Origin: Paracyclopina nana
Taxonomy: Eukaryota; Arthropoda; Copepoda; Cyclopoida; Cyclopettidae
Length of the DNA: 64,000 nucleotides
Direction: 5' to 3'
NCBI GenBank assembly: GCA_019096065.1
Contig: JAGUCH010000002.1
Span: 8,630,501-8,694,500 of the forward strand
A program made the translations under genes and the position numbers. The notes below the pieces were generated by a model. The model did not search any database. It was not told the DNA's origin and worked only from the letters and a program-made list of their open reading frames with translations. Shown here piece after piece: positions 40,771-53,300 of this stretch (position 1 is the first letter of the stretch; every line of letters starts with the position of its first letter).

Positions 40771-42778
40771 CCCTTAAAATACATACAATAAGAGCTGATT
40801 TTGAAATTTATCCTGCTAGATGGCGCCACTGTAAGGTAGTACAGCTGTTTACGCATGACGCTTTGACGGAAAAGTGTGAAAAAAATATTTTAAGGTTACG
40901 CACTCAAAAGCTGCTAAAAGTTACCTGTATTTTCATAAAACAGCCCAAATCACAAATTACGCGATGAAAAAAGTTTTTATCTGGTGGCGCCATAAAAGCC
41001 AACATTATTTAACACTGCTCTTATTGGTCTAAAAAAAGGCGGAAAATTTCAAATTACATTGCAATTGAAGAACTTTAGCATTTTCCCGCTTTTTTCTCCT
41101 GATTAGCCTGATTTTTTTTATCTAAGTAGCATGAAATGTAATAGGGGTCAAATATTATTTATCGAATTTTTGAGAAATCATATGGGAAGGCCAATTTTTT
41201 GGCAAATTTCGAATTGCTATTTAGCTGCCTCTGTAGTGAACATACTACACGGCTTTTCACGCTAGGGTGCGCTGACTGTACTACGTGACAGACGCCATCG
41301 TTCCTTATAGGATTTTTAAAAGATCTAAAAGTTCTGAAAAGTGATTTTCACATGAAAACAAACAGGAACTACATATTCTAAGACAAAATGAAAATATTTT
41401 TCTCTTTCAAAACAGACTAAGCAATTGTAGTACAAATAGGTATTTATGAAAGCTAATGCTTTTTGCTTTCAAGGAATAAAAATATATTTCTCTACCGGTA
41501 ACCAAAAATCCCTGTTTAGGTTTCAATTTCCAAATATTTCAATTTATTTTCCAAGACTAGCATATAGGGAACAAAAGACAAGCGTAATGCAATAGATGGC
41601 GCTGAATTTTTTTGGCTTTTTCATGTGCTTCATGGCTTATTCATGCGTCGCAATTGCCTAAAAAATAGCGCATTAGAAAAAACAAAGCTGTTGTGGCTAT
41701 TTTAGTTAATCAAATAGCAAAGAAACTACTCAGTTAATGCTTGTAACACTAAGAATTAAACAAGTAACAGAATGGTACACATTTGAGCAATTTTCCTGAA
41801 AGTCAAGGAATTTTGGATAATGAGACATATCATATCCAGGCTTGAGCATGGTGGATTGAAAATGAGAAAATTGGGAAGAAAATTGCCTTACATTTTCTTA
41901 CTCAATACTCTTTGAGTTTCAAACGAACAAGTTCAACTTTTAAAAGAGGAAACCACCTAGATTTTGACAAAACAGTCAATTCTTAGGGAAAAAATAGAGC
42001 AAAAAATTCATTCTTATAATAATGACTGTCATATTGTAGTTTTTGTAATGGAAAAGCTAAGAAAAGTTGGAAAATGCCAGCCCAAAAGTTGTGATCAGGC
42101 TAAATTTTCATGAAAAGATTAAATGTTGAAACACAAGGGTTGCAAATTAGTAAAATCTTAATAAACTAGATTTAGTCGCCCACGATGTGGACAGCAGGGA
42201 GCGGGCGTTACAAGTCCTTTCCTTGGCTTTACATAGCTAGCATCTTACACAAAAGATCAAAATGAACAAAGATCTATATGCAATGAGTACAGCCAGTATA
42301 GCTCTATTTTAGCCATTCATCTGTACAAAGTCAATAACTTTGCTAGGTAATTATGGTGGGTAAGCACTTCTCCCGGCTCCCAATTAAAGTTTTTAGATGT
42401 CTATGAGGAAAATAAGGTTTTTTAAAAGATGTGTTTCACAGCATTTCCTACATATTAGTTGCACTGAATTCCCCGAGAGACACTTCACTTTTGCCCAAAA
42501 ATTATCTTATGTGATACAAATTTGAATCCTTACCAGAGAAGTGTATTTAGAGAGATAGGCAATCAGTCAGCTGCTACAAAAAGGCTCGAAAAATTGCTTG
42601 CTTAATTGGAGCAAATTCAAGGCGGGTCAGAAAATTTCAGGCGAATTCTTGTGTTTTGGGGGTTGATTCGTTTCTTTAACACTTTTCGTAATTGCCTCCC
42701 AACGCACAGCAGAGCGCGACCAACCAAAAAAGCCTCTCACCACCAGCCTGAATATGACTCTTCTATTATCACCCTATA
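40771..42778. other. AT-rich non-coding sequence
   Basis: I see no coding frame, RNA gene or tandem repeat. Confidence 0.5.
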
Positions 42779-42930
42779 GGTTTTTATAAATATTTTATAT
42801 TATTGGTAGGGATAGGCCAGGATTTTAAATGTATCAAATGAACCCTTAGGACATTTTCAGGAAATGTATCATTACCAGATTCTTTGTTTGCTTGTTAGGA
42901 GTTAGATATGTCATCAACGTCAATGTGCTA
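42779..42930 (+). repeat. Dispersed repeat copy related to the arms at 62.6-63.2 kb
   Basis: Shares ATAGGCCAGGATTTT, AAATGAACCCTTAGGACAT-like blocks and the following order with 63,080-63,220. Diverged, single arm only. Confidence 0.6.
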
Positions 42931-43202
42931 GAAAAACTCTCCGTTAAAAAAATAATTTAAAATATTAAACATGCCAGATTAATGGCCATTTCCAGAATGC
43001 TTGCAAAATAAATCCGTCAAAAAATTACCAGCAATGAGGAAAATATCGAATGACTGCCTCCAAAGGTGTTGAGAAAGAAATTTGAATTTCTAAATGTTCT
43101 TTATATTTCAATATTCGGCATTAGCCTGGTTTATAGATTGTCAAAATTAAGTACGCGTACGGTTAAAATTTGAGATGTTCTGAGTGATGTTTTGGAGCAA
43201 AT

Positions 43203-45080
43203 TTAGGGTAAGTGAGCATTGTAGCATTGGTCCATGGTTGTCATGGGTAAAAGCATCTGAGATGTAGGCACCATATTTCCTGACAAAATGGGCGGGGTCA
43301 TGTAGCCCCCATGATGGTTACTGCTCGGGTGATAAACAAGAGCTAAAGCAGGAGGTGAGCCAGGTGATGAAGGGGGCGAATTGACAAGTCCGTTGTCATG
43401 ATTGATGGCATGTAGAGACTGGCTCACGACTGCGGGGCCTGTGTTGAGTCCTAAACTCTCATGCGTGAGGATGGAAGGTCCACCAAGGAGCATTTCCTGT
43501 AGGAGGCTATCGATTTGCGTGATTCCCGTGTAGTTAGCCACTTTGATTTGCTGGATCATCTGCCAGGAAATCGACTGTAGGCTGGGCAATGTGAGGATGA
43601 TGGAGCCAAACCTTCCCCTTGCTTCATACTGCCTGTCCCCTATGTAGTCCTCAAGATTGATCTAAAAAGATACGTAAATATTTTCACGAAAAACAAAACA
43701 AAAAAAGTAGATAAGCTAGCTAATGGAGCGTGGGAAAAACTACCTGAACTTGTCTTCGAATTTTGCGCACTACGTCAATCTCGTTGAGTGCAGGTACGTT
43801 TGGGTCAAAAAAGACGATTGCTTTCAAGCACGCAAATTCCTCGTCGTCAATTTCGATTTCTTTGAAAGGCTCGACCAGCTCATTCATCACTCTTACTCCA
43901 ATGTTTCGGACTTCATCGTCCTGCAAGAAGCGGGAGAAAACCAGAGTTTCAGTCGCGTTTACTTAGTAAACTTTCATATCATTATCAACTGGATTGTTAA
44001 AGTTAAAAGCCGAGAAACAAGTTAAGATTCCGACTCACAAAGATAGAGCCACCACAGAGTGGATCGGTGGACGAAGACGAGACTTTTTGTCCCAAAGATC
44101 TGGGCTGTTCTACCTTTGTGTCGTGTGTCCAGTTATCCCTTGGGATGATCATATTGTTGCCCAGGAGGAGGAAGTCTTTAAGCTTCATGGACCTTCGGGC
44201 CACCCCCAACAGGAGGTGCTCAGCTGCATGGGCTTTTAGCAAAGCCACCTTCAAGGGAAACACGTGAATTAGCACCAAATTGGGCATATGTATATGGCAC
44301 AGTATACCTGGTCGTCTATGGTGAGCTTCGTGAAAAGGGGAATTTGCTTGGCCCATTCAACGAGGATGAGTAGTTGCTGTCGCATGGAGTCCCCAATGTC
44401 TGCTATGGACGCAGCCTGCATCCCCCGCATATCGAAGTGGGTGACGTTGAGATCGTACCCATACATACTCGCTTGTCTAGATTCCCTGTCAGCTTTCACC
44501 AACGACCTCACGGACAGCTCGGCTACACGCGAAATAAATATTAGCTGGGAACGAGGCCATAACCTTATATCTATGTAAGGGACGTACCTGTGTCAGTGCC
44601 ATTTGGGTCCTGAACTGGCTTCCTCCTCGTGCTGATGGGATCCCTCTCGTTTTGCACTGCGTCCTTTTTCATGCCCGCGCGAAAGCACTTGTTGAGCCTG
44701 CAATGGCGACACTGGTTGCGCTTGTCCTTGTCCACCACGCAGACCCTGCTGAATCTGCAGGTGTAGCCCTTGCTCTTCCTCACCGACCGGCGAAAAAAGC
44801 CCTTGCAGCCGTCGCAGGAGGCGGCCCCATAGTGCTTTCCAGTGGCCCTGTCCCCGCAAATGGCGCATGTCCCACTGCCCATACTGCATACGGGGTCCAA
44901 AGCGTGCTCCGGAGAGCCCGGGGACGAAATCGAAGGTCCGATAAGCGCGTCCCCGTTAGACAAGATGGCCGGCATCTCCATCTTGAGAGTGTCTGTAGGG
45001 CTCATGACATCACTCATGTCATTCCAGTAATCTGGACGATAGGTGTCTTGGTGATCGTCGATAAGTGCCGGAGGTGACAT
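43203..45080 (-). CDS. Hnf4: HNF4-family nuclear receptor (NR2A)
   Basis: Five coding exons: 44588..45080, 44308..44522, 44114..44248 (or 44039..44248), 43744..43920 and 43203..43661; phases agree. The first exon has the DNA-binding domain with two C4 fingers; the P box CDGCKGFF and [20 protein letters not shown] are HNF4-like, followed by [15 protein letters not shown]. The ligand-binding domain runs from [21 protein letters not shown] through [18 protein letters not shown] to [17 protein letters not shown] and the AF-2 helix [13 protein letters not shown] Pro/Ser-rich F domain of about 90 residues ends NAHLP. It binds DR1 elements as a homodimer and controls fat and carbohydrate metabolism genes in insects and vertebrates. 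492 residues with the short third exon, 517 with the long one. A different first exon upstream of 45,080 is possible (an acceptor-like site lies just 5'). Confidence 0.95.
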
Positions 45081-46022
45081 AGTAATTCAAGTACCTGCAA
45101 AGTCAACTGGCCCTTTGATCCGCGACTGCGCGAGGTAATTCCCTGACAATCTTTGACCGAGGAGTCCAATATCCAGCCTCAGAATGACGATCCGGCCAAG
45201 ACAAGACCGCCAGCAACGCTTGAGCAGATCTTTGACGACGTGGGCGAGATCTCGCGCTCGATGTCTTTATCACGTGCTAATCAAGTTGCGCTACTACGAT
45301 ACTTGTGCGTGTACTGCTACGTATTGTACTGTTAGTGTATCCATAGCCATACAATATATCATATATTGTGCGGAGCTTTCAAAATGCTAGACGCAATTCG
45401 TTAAGATGTGGATATTACAATCCTATGTCACGATGGTGTGCGAAATTCTATAAAAATTGCTATATGTGCGCAGGAATCGATACGAGTTACAGACTGTTGT
45501 TTACTCAAAAATCTAAGATAAGTCTGCGTGTGACCAGTTTTGTGTTTAATTCTTAAACAAACGCTATTGACGTTGAAGTGAGATAAGTAGATATATAAAT
45601 TGCGAGAAGATACTGCAGATGCAACGCCATATTGGCAACAAGATGTGAAGAATGAATCTGGAAAAACCTGATATCTGCCTTTTTAGCTGAATGAAACCGC
45701 GACGACTCGAGATCGTGCAGTAATTAGAAACTTGAACGAAACGCTGCTTCTCCTGCGGCCTTGGAAGATAGTCTTTCGTCATCAGTTCACACAGCAGCCC
45801 TCTCTGTATACATTTCTCGAGCTCATGTAATGAAGGATAGCAGCAGACCCCTTCTTCAAAGACTTTGTTGAAAATCTCGAGGGAAAAGTAACAGTAGCGT
45901 CTTGGACAATCTCGAAGCTGTTACCACGGAGATAAGACATCTTCAAGTGTGATAAGCACATGTTGCGGTTACTTCGAGAAAAAAAAAACAGTAGAAAAGG
46001 ATACGCAGCAGCCTTAAATCAA
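45081..46022. other. Upstream region of HNF4
   Basis: No gene recognised; presumably holds the HNF4 promoter and 5' exons. Short open frames here lack motifs. Confidence 0.4.
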
Positions 46023-46042
46023 GAGATGACAGACTAACAACA

Positions 46043-46048
46043 TTTATT
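46043..46048 (-). terminator. Poly(A) signal AATAAA for the mitochondrial glutamate carrier
   Basis: TTTATT on the plus strand, ~220 bp beyond the carrier stop codon, the only canonical signal there. Confidence 0.5.
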
Positions 46049-46267
46049 TTATGGGCGAATACACATGCGCGAGCCTTACATGGCTCGCTCAAGCTACACT
46101 GGTCTATAAAACATCAACTGTAAATAGAAACGAACTTAGGAAAAGGGTGCTGCTGTCATGCATCAGATCTCTCAAACGGATATACCATAAATGCGCACCA
46201 TTTAATCATATGATATGACATGTACTTGTGTTGTGGGAGGGTAGTCAAAATAAAATACAAGGTAACT

Positions 46268-47452
46268 CTAAGCGCTTTTCTTCGGTGGCTGATTAAAGGC
46301 CGCAGTGGAGGCGGCTTGAACCCCACTCGATTTATCGATGCCAAGCATGTACTCTGCAATTCCGAAATAGTACACCATTTGGGCAATTCCAAAGAGAGGA
46401 GCAATGACGATCATCCTGCACAGGCCTCCCTTGAAAAAGGCCCTAAAACCTTCTTGCTTGAAAATCTTGGTGAAAGCGTCGGCAATTCCATTGTAGGATT
46501 GATCATTCGCTCCTTTCGTCAAAAGTTGGAGTCGTGTCTTCACCACGTCAGCAGGGTTGACCAATAGGGCAGAGATTGAGCCTGCAGCACATCCTGATAT
46601 GAATGACCACCAAAAGACCGACTCTTTCGATCCTGGATACTTCTTGGGTCCAATGGCGTTCAAATTGGCAAAGAGAGGGAAGTAGCATACAGAAAAGCTG
46701 ACATCCCTGAGCATTGTAGCGCTGGTTCCCTTGTAAAGGCCAAAGATGCCTTTAGTCTTCAACAAGTTCATAGTGATGCCAAGTGCTGAAAGCTTCGGCC
46801 CTCCTTTACCTCCTAAATTGGCAGAAACATATGAATAATGCGATAAGTAGCCGTTCACAGTATTTCATCGAAATAAATTTGTACAAACATATTTTCTATG
46901 ATGTACTCGACTTACCGGACACTCGGCCAGCGTCTTGCATCTGAATTTTTAGTAGCTCCATAGGAGTTGTGATGACAATTTGACACAAACCAGCGCTACC
47001 TCCAGCCATCATTTCTCGGTGAACAGGCAATTTTCCATCCTTCGTAGTCAACTTGTACCTAAAGAAGTCATTGGCTGCAAGTTTGATGGCCTTTTCAGGA
47101 GTGATCAGCAGAATGTTGACGGCCGACCCTCGGTACATGCCCAAGTAGCCCTCGGCACGATAAGTTTTCTTAAAGCAATCAAGCATGCTGGAATACATTT
47201 TTTCGCCTCCTGGCCCTACCTGTAATCGTAAAAAATATCTCAGATATATAAAACCAACGAGGTGCAAAATCTACCAAAATAACTCACAGTTTGGTTTTGG
47301 AGGCGAGTTTTCACCAGGTCCAACGGGAAAACGCATGTTACACCAATAACACCAGCAATACCACCGTTGACAATTTTGGGCAGCAACGCAAATTGCTGCT
47401 TTGGCACTGGTGCGACTGCAGGAGAGTTGGCCAAAGACACAGAGGAAGACAT
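46268..47452 (-). CDS. Mitochondrial glutamate carrier (SLC25A22/A18 type)
   Basis: Three exons, 47288..47452, 46916..47219 and 46268..46812, give 337 residues in agreeing phase. The three-fold carrier repeat is plain, each with a PX(D/E)XX(K/R) signature: [22 protein letters not shown] and [11 protein letters not shown]. The [15 protein letters not shown] and [16 protein letters not shown] stretches are typical of the glutamate/H+ symporters GC1/GC2 rather than the calcium-regulated aspartate/glutamate carriers, and no EF-hand extension is present. It should import glutamate into the mitochondrial matrix. The start codon lies only 165 bp from the stop codon of POLK on the same strand. Confidence 0.93.
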
Positions 47453-47616
47453 GTTGGAAGAACAAAATCAGCTGGAGATCCTTCACTAGCTGTGGTTACA
47501 CGACCTGCTTCTCGTAATATTTCCTAGAAATTCTTCTGCCTTGGAGCACTTGCCGTAGGACTGGACCAAACCGGTTCTTCTTGTTGTCTGAAAGAGCAAT
47601 AGAATAGCTATTACAA

Positions 47617-49563
47617 TCAAGCAGGCTTTTTGCCAAAGTATGCCACAATTGAGTTCTTCGTCTTTTTTATCACAGTATTTCTTTCATTAGTGGCATCAAG
47701 TTTTCGCTTTCTGCTATTTTCTTCCCTCACCAGTTGATCAATTGTGTCCTTGTTGAGGCACTGATCGATATGCCCGTTTATGTCTGGATTGTTATGCAAA
47801 GATGTGTCACAGATGGGACAAGAAGCTATCGAAGTGGCTTCTTGCCCCGTTGCAGAATAGCTACTGTTGTCTATAATTGCTTCGGGGTTAAATACATTCT
47901 GCTGCAAACTAGTAGACGTCAATGTAGCCACAGCAGCAGTGCTATGCTTTCCTGGATTAGCGCCAACTTCGACGTTTATCAAATCATAAGATGAGGTTAC
48001 ATCACTTTGTCGCAGAAAGTTCCTGGTCTCGTTCGAGGCTAGGCACTGTTCAAAGTGCGATGCATTAAAGGCTGCCTCATTGCGACACTGCACTCGTGAG
48101 TTACAGAGAGGACATTCAAAGGCTGGCAAAGCTTCATTAGGGGAAGAGGCAAAAAATTGCTCGATCGTCCCTTTAGCTGAGCTCATGCAACTTGATGAAG
48201 CCTCTGTAAAATCCGACATGCGAACTCCTAGCAATCGCAAAGTTAGGGGCTTATCTTCAATTGTCTCCATAAAAGAGTTAAGCACTTTCATGGCTGTATT
48301 GGTGATTTTCTCTACGTCACATGTGGGCAAAATGAGATTTGCAACCTTAGTCTTGACTGCGAACTTGTGCGTTTTGATTTTGACCGTCACTTGGCGCCCA
48401 CTTAAGTTTTCAGCTTGAAGGTCAGAGGCTAATTCTGCACATAGCTCAGCACAGATGTCTCTCAATTTAGCGGGATCACTAGTGTCTCTGAAAGTAGTTT
48501 CAGTGCTCATTGACTTCCGCTCACGATTCGCCATCTCTCCAATTTGAGTGCACCCAATGCCCAAAGCAATTCTGTAGAAAGATGTTGCGCTTAGCTCAGA
48601 AAAAAGCAGAAAGATCAGTCCTCGGTTGGTCAGAATATCTTGGCACATGACAACACCTATTGCATTGAGCAGTTGTTCGGTCACGTTGCCAATGCCACCA
48701 ACTTTTCGCACAGGGAGATTTGCGATGAGCTTTCTAGCTTCTTGGACGTCTAGCAAGACATACTGTCCGTTTGGCTTATTGTAATCAGAGCAAATTTTGG
48801 CCAACATTGAATTGTATGATATGCCAGCACTTGCGGTCAGTTGAGTTCTCTCCTGTATTTTTGCTCGCATTTCAGCAACGACATCCTCAGGCTTTAAGAT
48901 GGGATGACGTAGCAGATAGTCGGTGATGTCTAAGTATGCTTCGTCCAAGGACATAGGACAGAATCCAGGGTCATATTCGTTGAACACAGATCGGACAACT
49001 GAGCTTACCGCTCGGTATTTGTCAAAATTCAATGGGACAATTTTCAGGTCTGGGCAAAGCTTTTTCCCAATAAACCCTGGCATTCCTGCTCGTACTCCAA
49101 ACTTTCGAGCCAAATAGTTCGAGGTGCTCAGCATGCCGGTACTCCCGACAGCCATAGGCTTATCTTTCAGGCTCGGATCATCCCTCTCTTCAACAGCTGC
49201 GTAAAAGGCATCCATATCAACATGCACTATTACTCTAGACGTATCACTTTCCGTTGCACTTAACTCTCTGATGATTTTGTCCGCTTTGGCCTCAGAAGAA
49301 CTGATGGCCTCTCCGGAAAACGACTTCATTTTGTCTAACATGGCAGATTTTTTAGCGTCGATTCGCTTTTGAGCTTTGGCTTTTGCCTCGTAGAATTTTG
49401 AGCCCTTTGAAGCTTCTTCTATTATTGCGTTAACGGCGGCCTTGTCTAATCCTTCCATTCCAGCTTTCGTCGCATTGAGGGACATGAGAGCCACTGATGA
49501 AGGCTTTTCCTCGGCCGCCATCTTGTCTTGTTTTGGCCAAGGATCAAATAGGTTGAAAACCAA
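47617..49563 (-). CDS. Polk: DNA polymerase kappa (Y-family translesion polymerase)
   Basis: One 648-codon frame without introns. Motifs: HVDMDAFYAAVEERD (metal-binding Asp116 and following), YLARKFGVRAGMPG, and SLDEAYLD (Asp207, Glu208). The N-terminal ~100 residues include the kappa-type N-clasp (KGSKFYEAKAKAQKRIDAK region). Helix-hairpin-helix (KVGGIGNVTEQLL) and little-finger regions follow. Two UBZ4-type ubiquitin-binding zinc fingers begin near residues 484 (CPLC...HFEQC) and 581 (CPIC...HIDQC), as in vertebrate POLK; the C-terminus KNSIVAYFGKK resembles a PCNA-binding PIP box. It bypasses bulky minor-groove lesions in the nucleus. Met1 or Met15 could be used. Divergent from strawberry notch, with ~790 bp between. 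Confidence 0.95.
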   Translation of the reverse strand: MVFNLFDPWPKQDKMAAEEKPSSVALMSLNATKAGMEGLDKAAVNAIIEEASKGSKFYEAKAKAQKRIDAKKSAMLDKMKSFSGEAISSSEAKADKIIRELSATESDTSRVIVHVDMDAFYAAVEERDDPSLKDKPMAVGSTGMLSTSNYLARKFGVRAGMPGFIGKKLCPDLKIVPLNFDKYRAVSSVVRSVFNEYDPGFCPMSLDEAYLDITDYLLRHPILKPEDVVAEMRAKIQERTQLTASAGISYNSMLAKICSDYNKPNGQYVLLDVQEARKLIANLPVRKVGGIGNVTEQLLNAIGVVMCQDILTNRGLIFLLFSELSATSFYRIALGIGCTQIGEMANRERKSMSTETTFRDTSDPAKLRDICAELCAELASDLQAENLSGRQVTVKIKTHKFAVKTKVANLILPTCDVEKITNTAMKVLNSFMETIEDKPLTLRLLGVRMSDFTEASSSCMSSAKGTIEQFFASSPNEALPAFECPLCNSRVQCRNEAAFNASHFEQCLASNETRNFLRQSDVTSSYDLINVEVGANPGKHSTAAVATLTSTSLQQNVFNPEAIIDNSSYSATGQEATSIASCPICDTSLHNNPDINGHIDQCLNKDTIDQLVREENSRKRKLDATNERNTVIKKTKNSIVAYFGKKPA

Positions 49564-50354
49564 AACAACTCATCATTAGCTTGTTGATGCTGGTGACCTT
49601 GGAGTCAACTCATTCAAGGTTGTGAGAAAACTAAAAATGATTCGACACTGTTTTCGCTTCACGATAGTTTGAAGACTTGCTATTGAATGAAGATTTCAAT
49701 GATTTTGCGAAGGTTTGGCTCGCAACAAATAGCCATCATTCTATTATCCAGCAGAGACTCGTTGAGAACTCTTTCAGATCTTGTCAGAATTTACTATTTA
49801 CTTTTCTAAGGCGCAATGCATTTCTCTGTTATTGTCACGCAACCTAAACCACATTTTTTTTCGCGGGAAATCGATATTACCCTGGAAACGGTAATTCGAC
49901 TGGGCATTTTTTGTGCATGAAAAAATGACACGTAATGCTACAAACCTGAAAGAATTATTTCTTTTTAAAAAAGTACTCACAATTCAAAGAAATTTAGGAA
50001 ATCGTGGTTTTAAAAAAATCAAAATAAAGCCATGCCGGCTAGGAAAGTGTTGCTATTTTGGAGTTACAGATAATGGCCATTTTGAACATTTGATTGCCTC
50101 AACATTAAAAAATTCGCGTAATGATCATTCGCCAAATTCAGTGACTAAGCCAAACTGAAGAGTTTGAACATCCATAAGCATATAAATAGTTACAAAAGTT
50201 GTGAAATCCCTTCCGGCTGACTATTAAATGAGTCAATAGCCTGGTAACTCTAATATTTCTCGGCCAGCCCCTAGCAGCAGCAGATTGCTGAAGCAGCAGA
50301 ACCTCCTGAGTCACAGATTCATAATAAGTGGGGATTTTCAATTCTGCCGAAAAA
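49564..50354. other. Shared upstream region of POLK and strawberry notch
   Basis: A 790-bp divergent spacer presumably holding both promoters and 5' UTRs. No further gene seen. Confidence 0.5.
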
Positions 50355-53300
50355 ATGTCAGCAAGAGGAAAACGAAATGTAAGTAACGAGTCTTTTGGAC
50401 TTCTTCCTGTTGTTTCAAGCTGGGCTGAGGCCGTTTCTACTTTCATATTTATTGTTTGTTTTGTACATCAAGCTTAATTCAATTGAGCTATGATTTCCGA
50501 GAAGTGCGATTGAATTGCGAAATTGCGATGAATTTTTCGGCTCTGCGGTAAAAGTAACTCGCATTTCAGGTTCAAGCTAAAAGCTTTGATGATGATTTCG
50601 ACACCGATCCTGAGGACGATGTTATGGCGCAGCCCTCAGGTGTTACCAAAAGCTCTGCTGCTGTGAAAGAGGATGACGAGGAAGATTCAGACTTTGAAGA
50701 TCCTGACTTGATCGAGGTCCCTGGTGGTGGGAAAAGTTTACAAACCATCAATTCTGGAGGAACAAAAATGCCAAATATTGGAGGCTTAGGTATTATTAAT
50801 TATTTTCTTCATTATAGAATGTTAATGTGATTTCATTTTAGGTGACGCAGGAAATGACGATTTGCAAATTGTTGGTGAGGTTTCAGGCAGCAAAGCTTCT
50901 GGAAGCTCTATCAATTCTAACCTATTTTCTGCTGGTGCTGCTGGGTCACTGTTCAACTCACCGTCATTGTTAGCGGCGCAAGATCCATTTTTTGCCCTCT
51001 CCTCGTTGCAGCCAGGTGCCAGTTCGAGCTCGAACACGATGGACATTTTGCAGCAATGTAAGTACATTGGTAGCATTTTAAAATCACGTACGGCATTCTT
51101 GCACCTACAACAATTTCTCATTACACAAAATGCAGACCAGGAGGAGTGGATGATGGCACTCCAAGGTAGCGTATCAACTAGCTAGAACTTAAATTGCATG
51201 CATTCATGTTTAGAAGTTAATCAATTTTCATTCTAAAAAAACAACATTTTCGCTTAGCTATGCAAAATGGGGGGCTCTCAAGCATTTTGCAAAACCCGTA
51301 CAATTTTTTGTCTGGGGGTGGAATCACGTCATCCTCAGCAACCGCACCAGGGTCATCACTACTGAAAAACTCCAACATGCAGCTGAGCAGATCTCAAATA
51401 TCAAGCTTATGGGCCAATGGTCCTCCCACCGGATTGATGGGCAATCTTCCACGCATGGGAGCTTATGGTTCCTTTGGTATGCCAGGAAATTTACCCTACA
51501 TGCCTCGGGGTCCAATGATGACTTCTAGCGCTCCTAATGAGGATGATGAAATTGCAGCTGAAGACGAAGAAGACATGGGAGTCATTGAGACGTATTCAAA
51601 TTACAAGCCTGCTAAGCTTAAGGTTACTACAAAATGAATTTAGTGAATATGAATAAGGTATAATTGAGCTTTCTATATATACAGATTGGTAGACCACATC
51701 CAGACGCGGTCGTTGAGACGGCTAGTTTGGCATCTGTGGAGCCTCCTGATGTATGGTATGATCTCGGCCTGCCCGACGATTGTATTGATAAGGGAAAGTT
51801 ATCAGCTTTGCAATTGGAGACCATTACTTACACTGTGAGTCTTTGAGCATTATCTCCCCAGCTTTTCCAATTTTCTTGCAATTTACACTATAATCAATCG
51901 GATATACTCATTAATAGTCTTCATTTTAGTGTCAGCAACACGAACAGTTCCTTGCATCAGGGGAACGAGCTGGTTTTTTGGTTGGAGATGGTGCAGGAGT
52001 TGGCAAAGGCCGTACTATTGCAGGCATTATATACGAAAACTTCTTGCAAGGACGTAAGAAAGCCGTTTGGGTCTCGGTCTCCAACGATCTCAAATATGAT
52101 GCTGAGCGGGACTTGCGGGACATTGGAGCCTACAATGTTGATGTACATTTTCTAAGCAAAATGAAATACGGCAAGATCAATTCGGCGCTTAACAACTACG
52201 TGAAAAAAGGGGTCATCTACGCAACCTACAGTGCCCTGATCGGCGAATCACAAAACGGTGGGAAGTACAAGTCAAGATTGATTCAGCTTTTACATTGGTG
52301 TGGGGACGACTTTGATGGCTGCATCGTCTTTGACGAGTGTCATCGCGCCAAAAACTTGTGGACTGGTTCTTCTGCAGGCGGTGGAAAGCCTACGAAAACT
52401 GGTCTGACTGTCTTAGAGCTACAGAAAAAGCTGCCGAAAGCTCGCATTGTGTACGCATCAGCAACAGGTGCAACTGAACCTCGACACATGGCTTATATGA
52501 CAAGGCTGGGGATTTGGGGACCTGGGTCACCATTCAGAGATTTTGGTGAGTTTCTTGGAGCTGTCGAAAAACGTGGAGTCGGTGCCATGGAAATTGTTGC
52601 GATGGACATGAAGTTGAGGGGAATGTATATCGCCCGGCAACTTAGCTTCTCAGGGGTCTCCTTCCGCATTGACGAAGTCGAGCTGAGCGATAAAATGCGC
52701 ACTATTTACAACGAATCTGTCAAGCTGTGGGTGGAACTGCTCCACAAATTTGAAGAGGCGGCAGAGTTAGTTGCTGCTGAAAAGAAAATGAGGAAAACTA
52801 TGTGGGGACAATTCTGGAGCTCTCACCAGCGCTTTTTCAAATATCTTTGCATTGCGTCCAAAGTGGGCCACGTTTGTCGGGTTGCCTCAGAAGTCATCAA
52901 AATGGGCAAATGTGTTGTTATTGGTCTTCAGTCAACCGGTGAAGCCAGAACAATGGAAGCTCTTGAAAGAGAGGAAGAGCTGACTGACTTTGTGTCTACC
53001 GCAAAGGGTGTTCTGCAGAGCCTCGTTGAAAAACATTTTCCCGCTCCAGATCGAAACAAAATCAGTCGCATCCTTGGCATAGGGAAGCCCAAATCTCTGC
53101 TTGATGAACTTGGATTATCAGTTAATGGCTCAAAAGCATCGACTTCTTTGGATCAAAATGGAGGCAAAAGGAAGAGAAAAGCAGCTGAAAATGTGAAAAA
53201 GAAGATGAAGTATGGATTATTGATTTCTTTAACTGTTTTGAATTCAGGCATGCATATTTTCTCTTGTAGGACTGAATGGGATGCTTTGGGAAGTAGCTCT

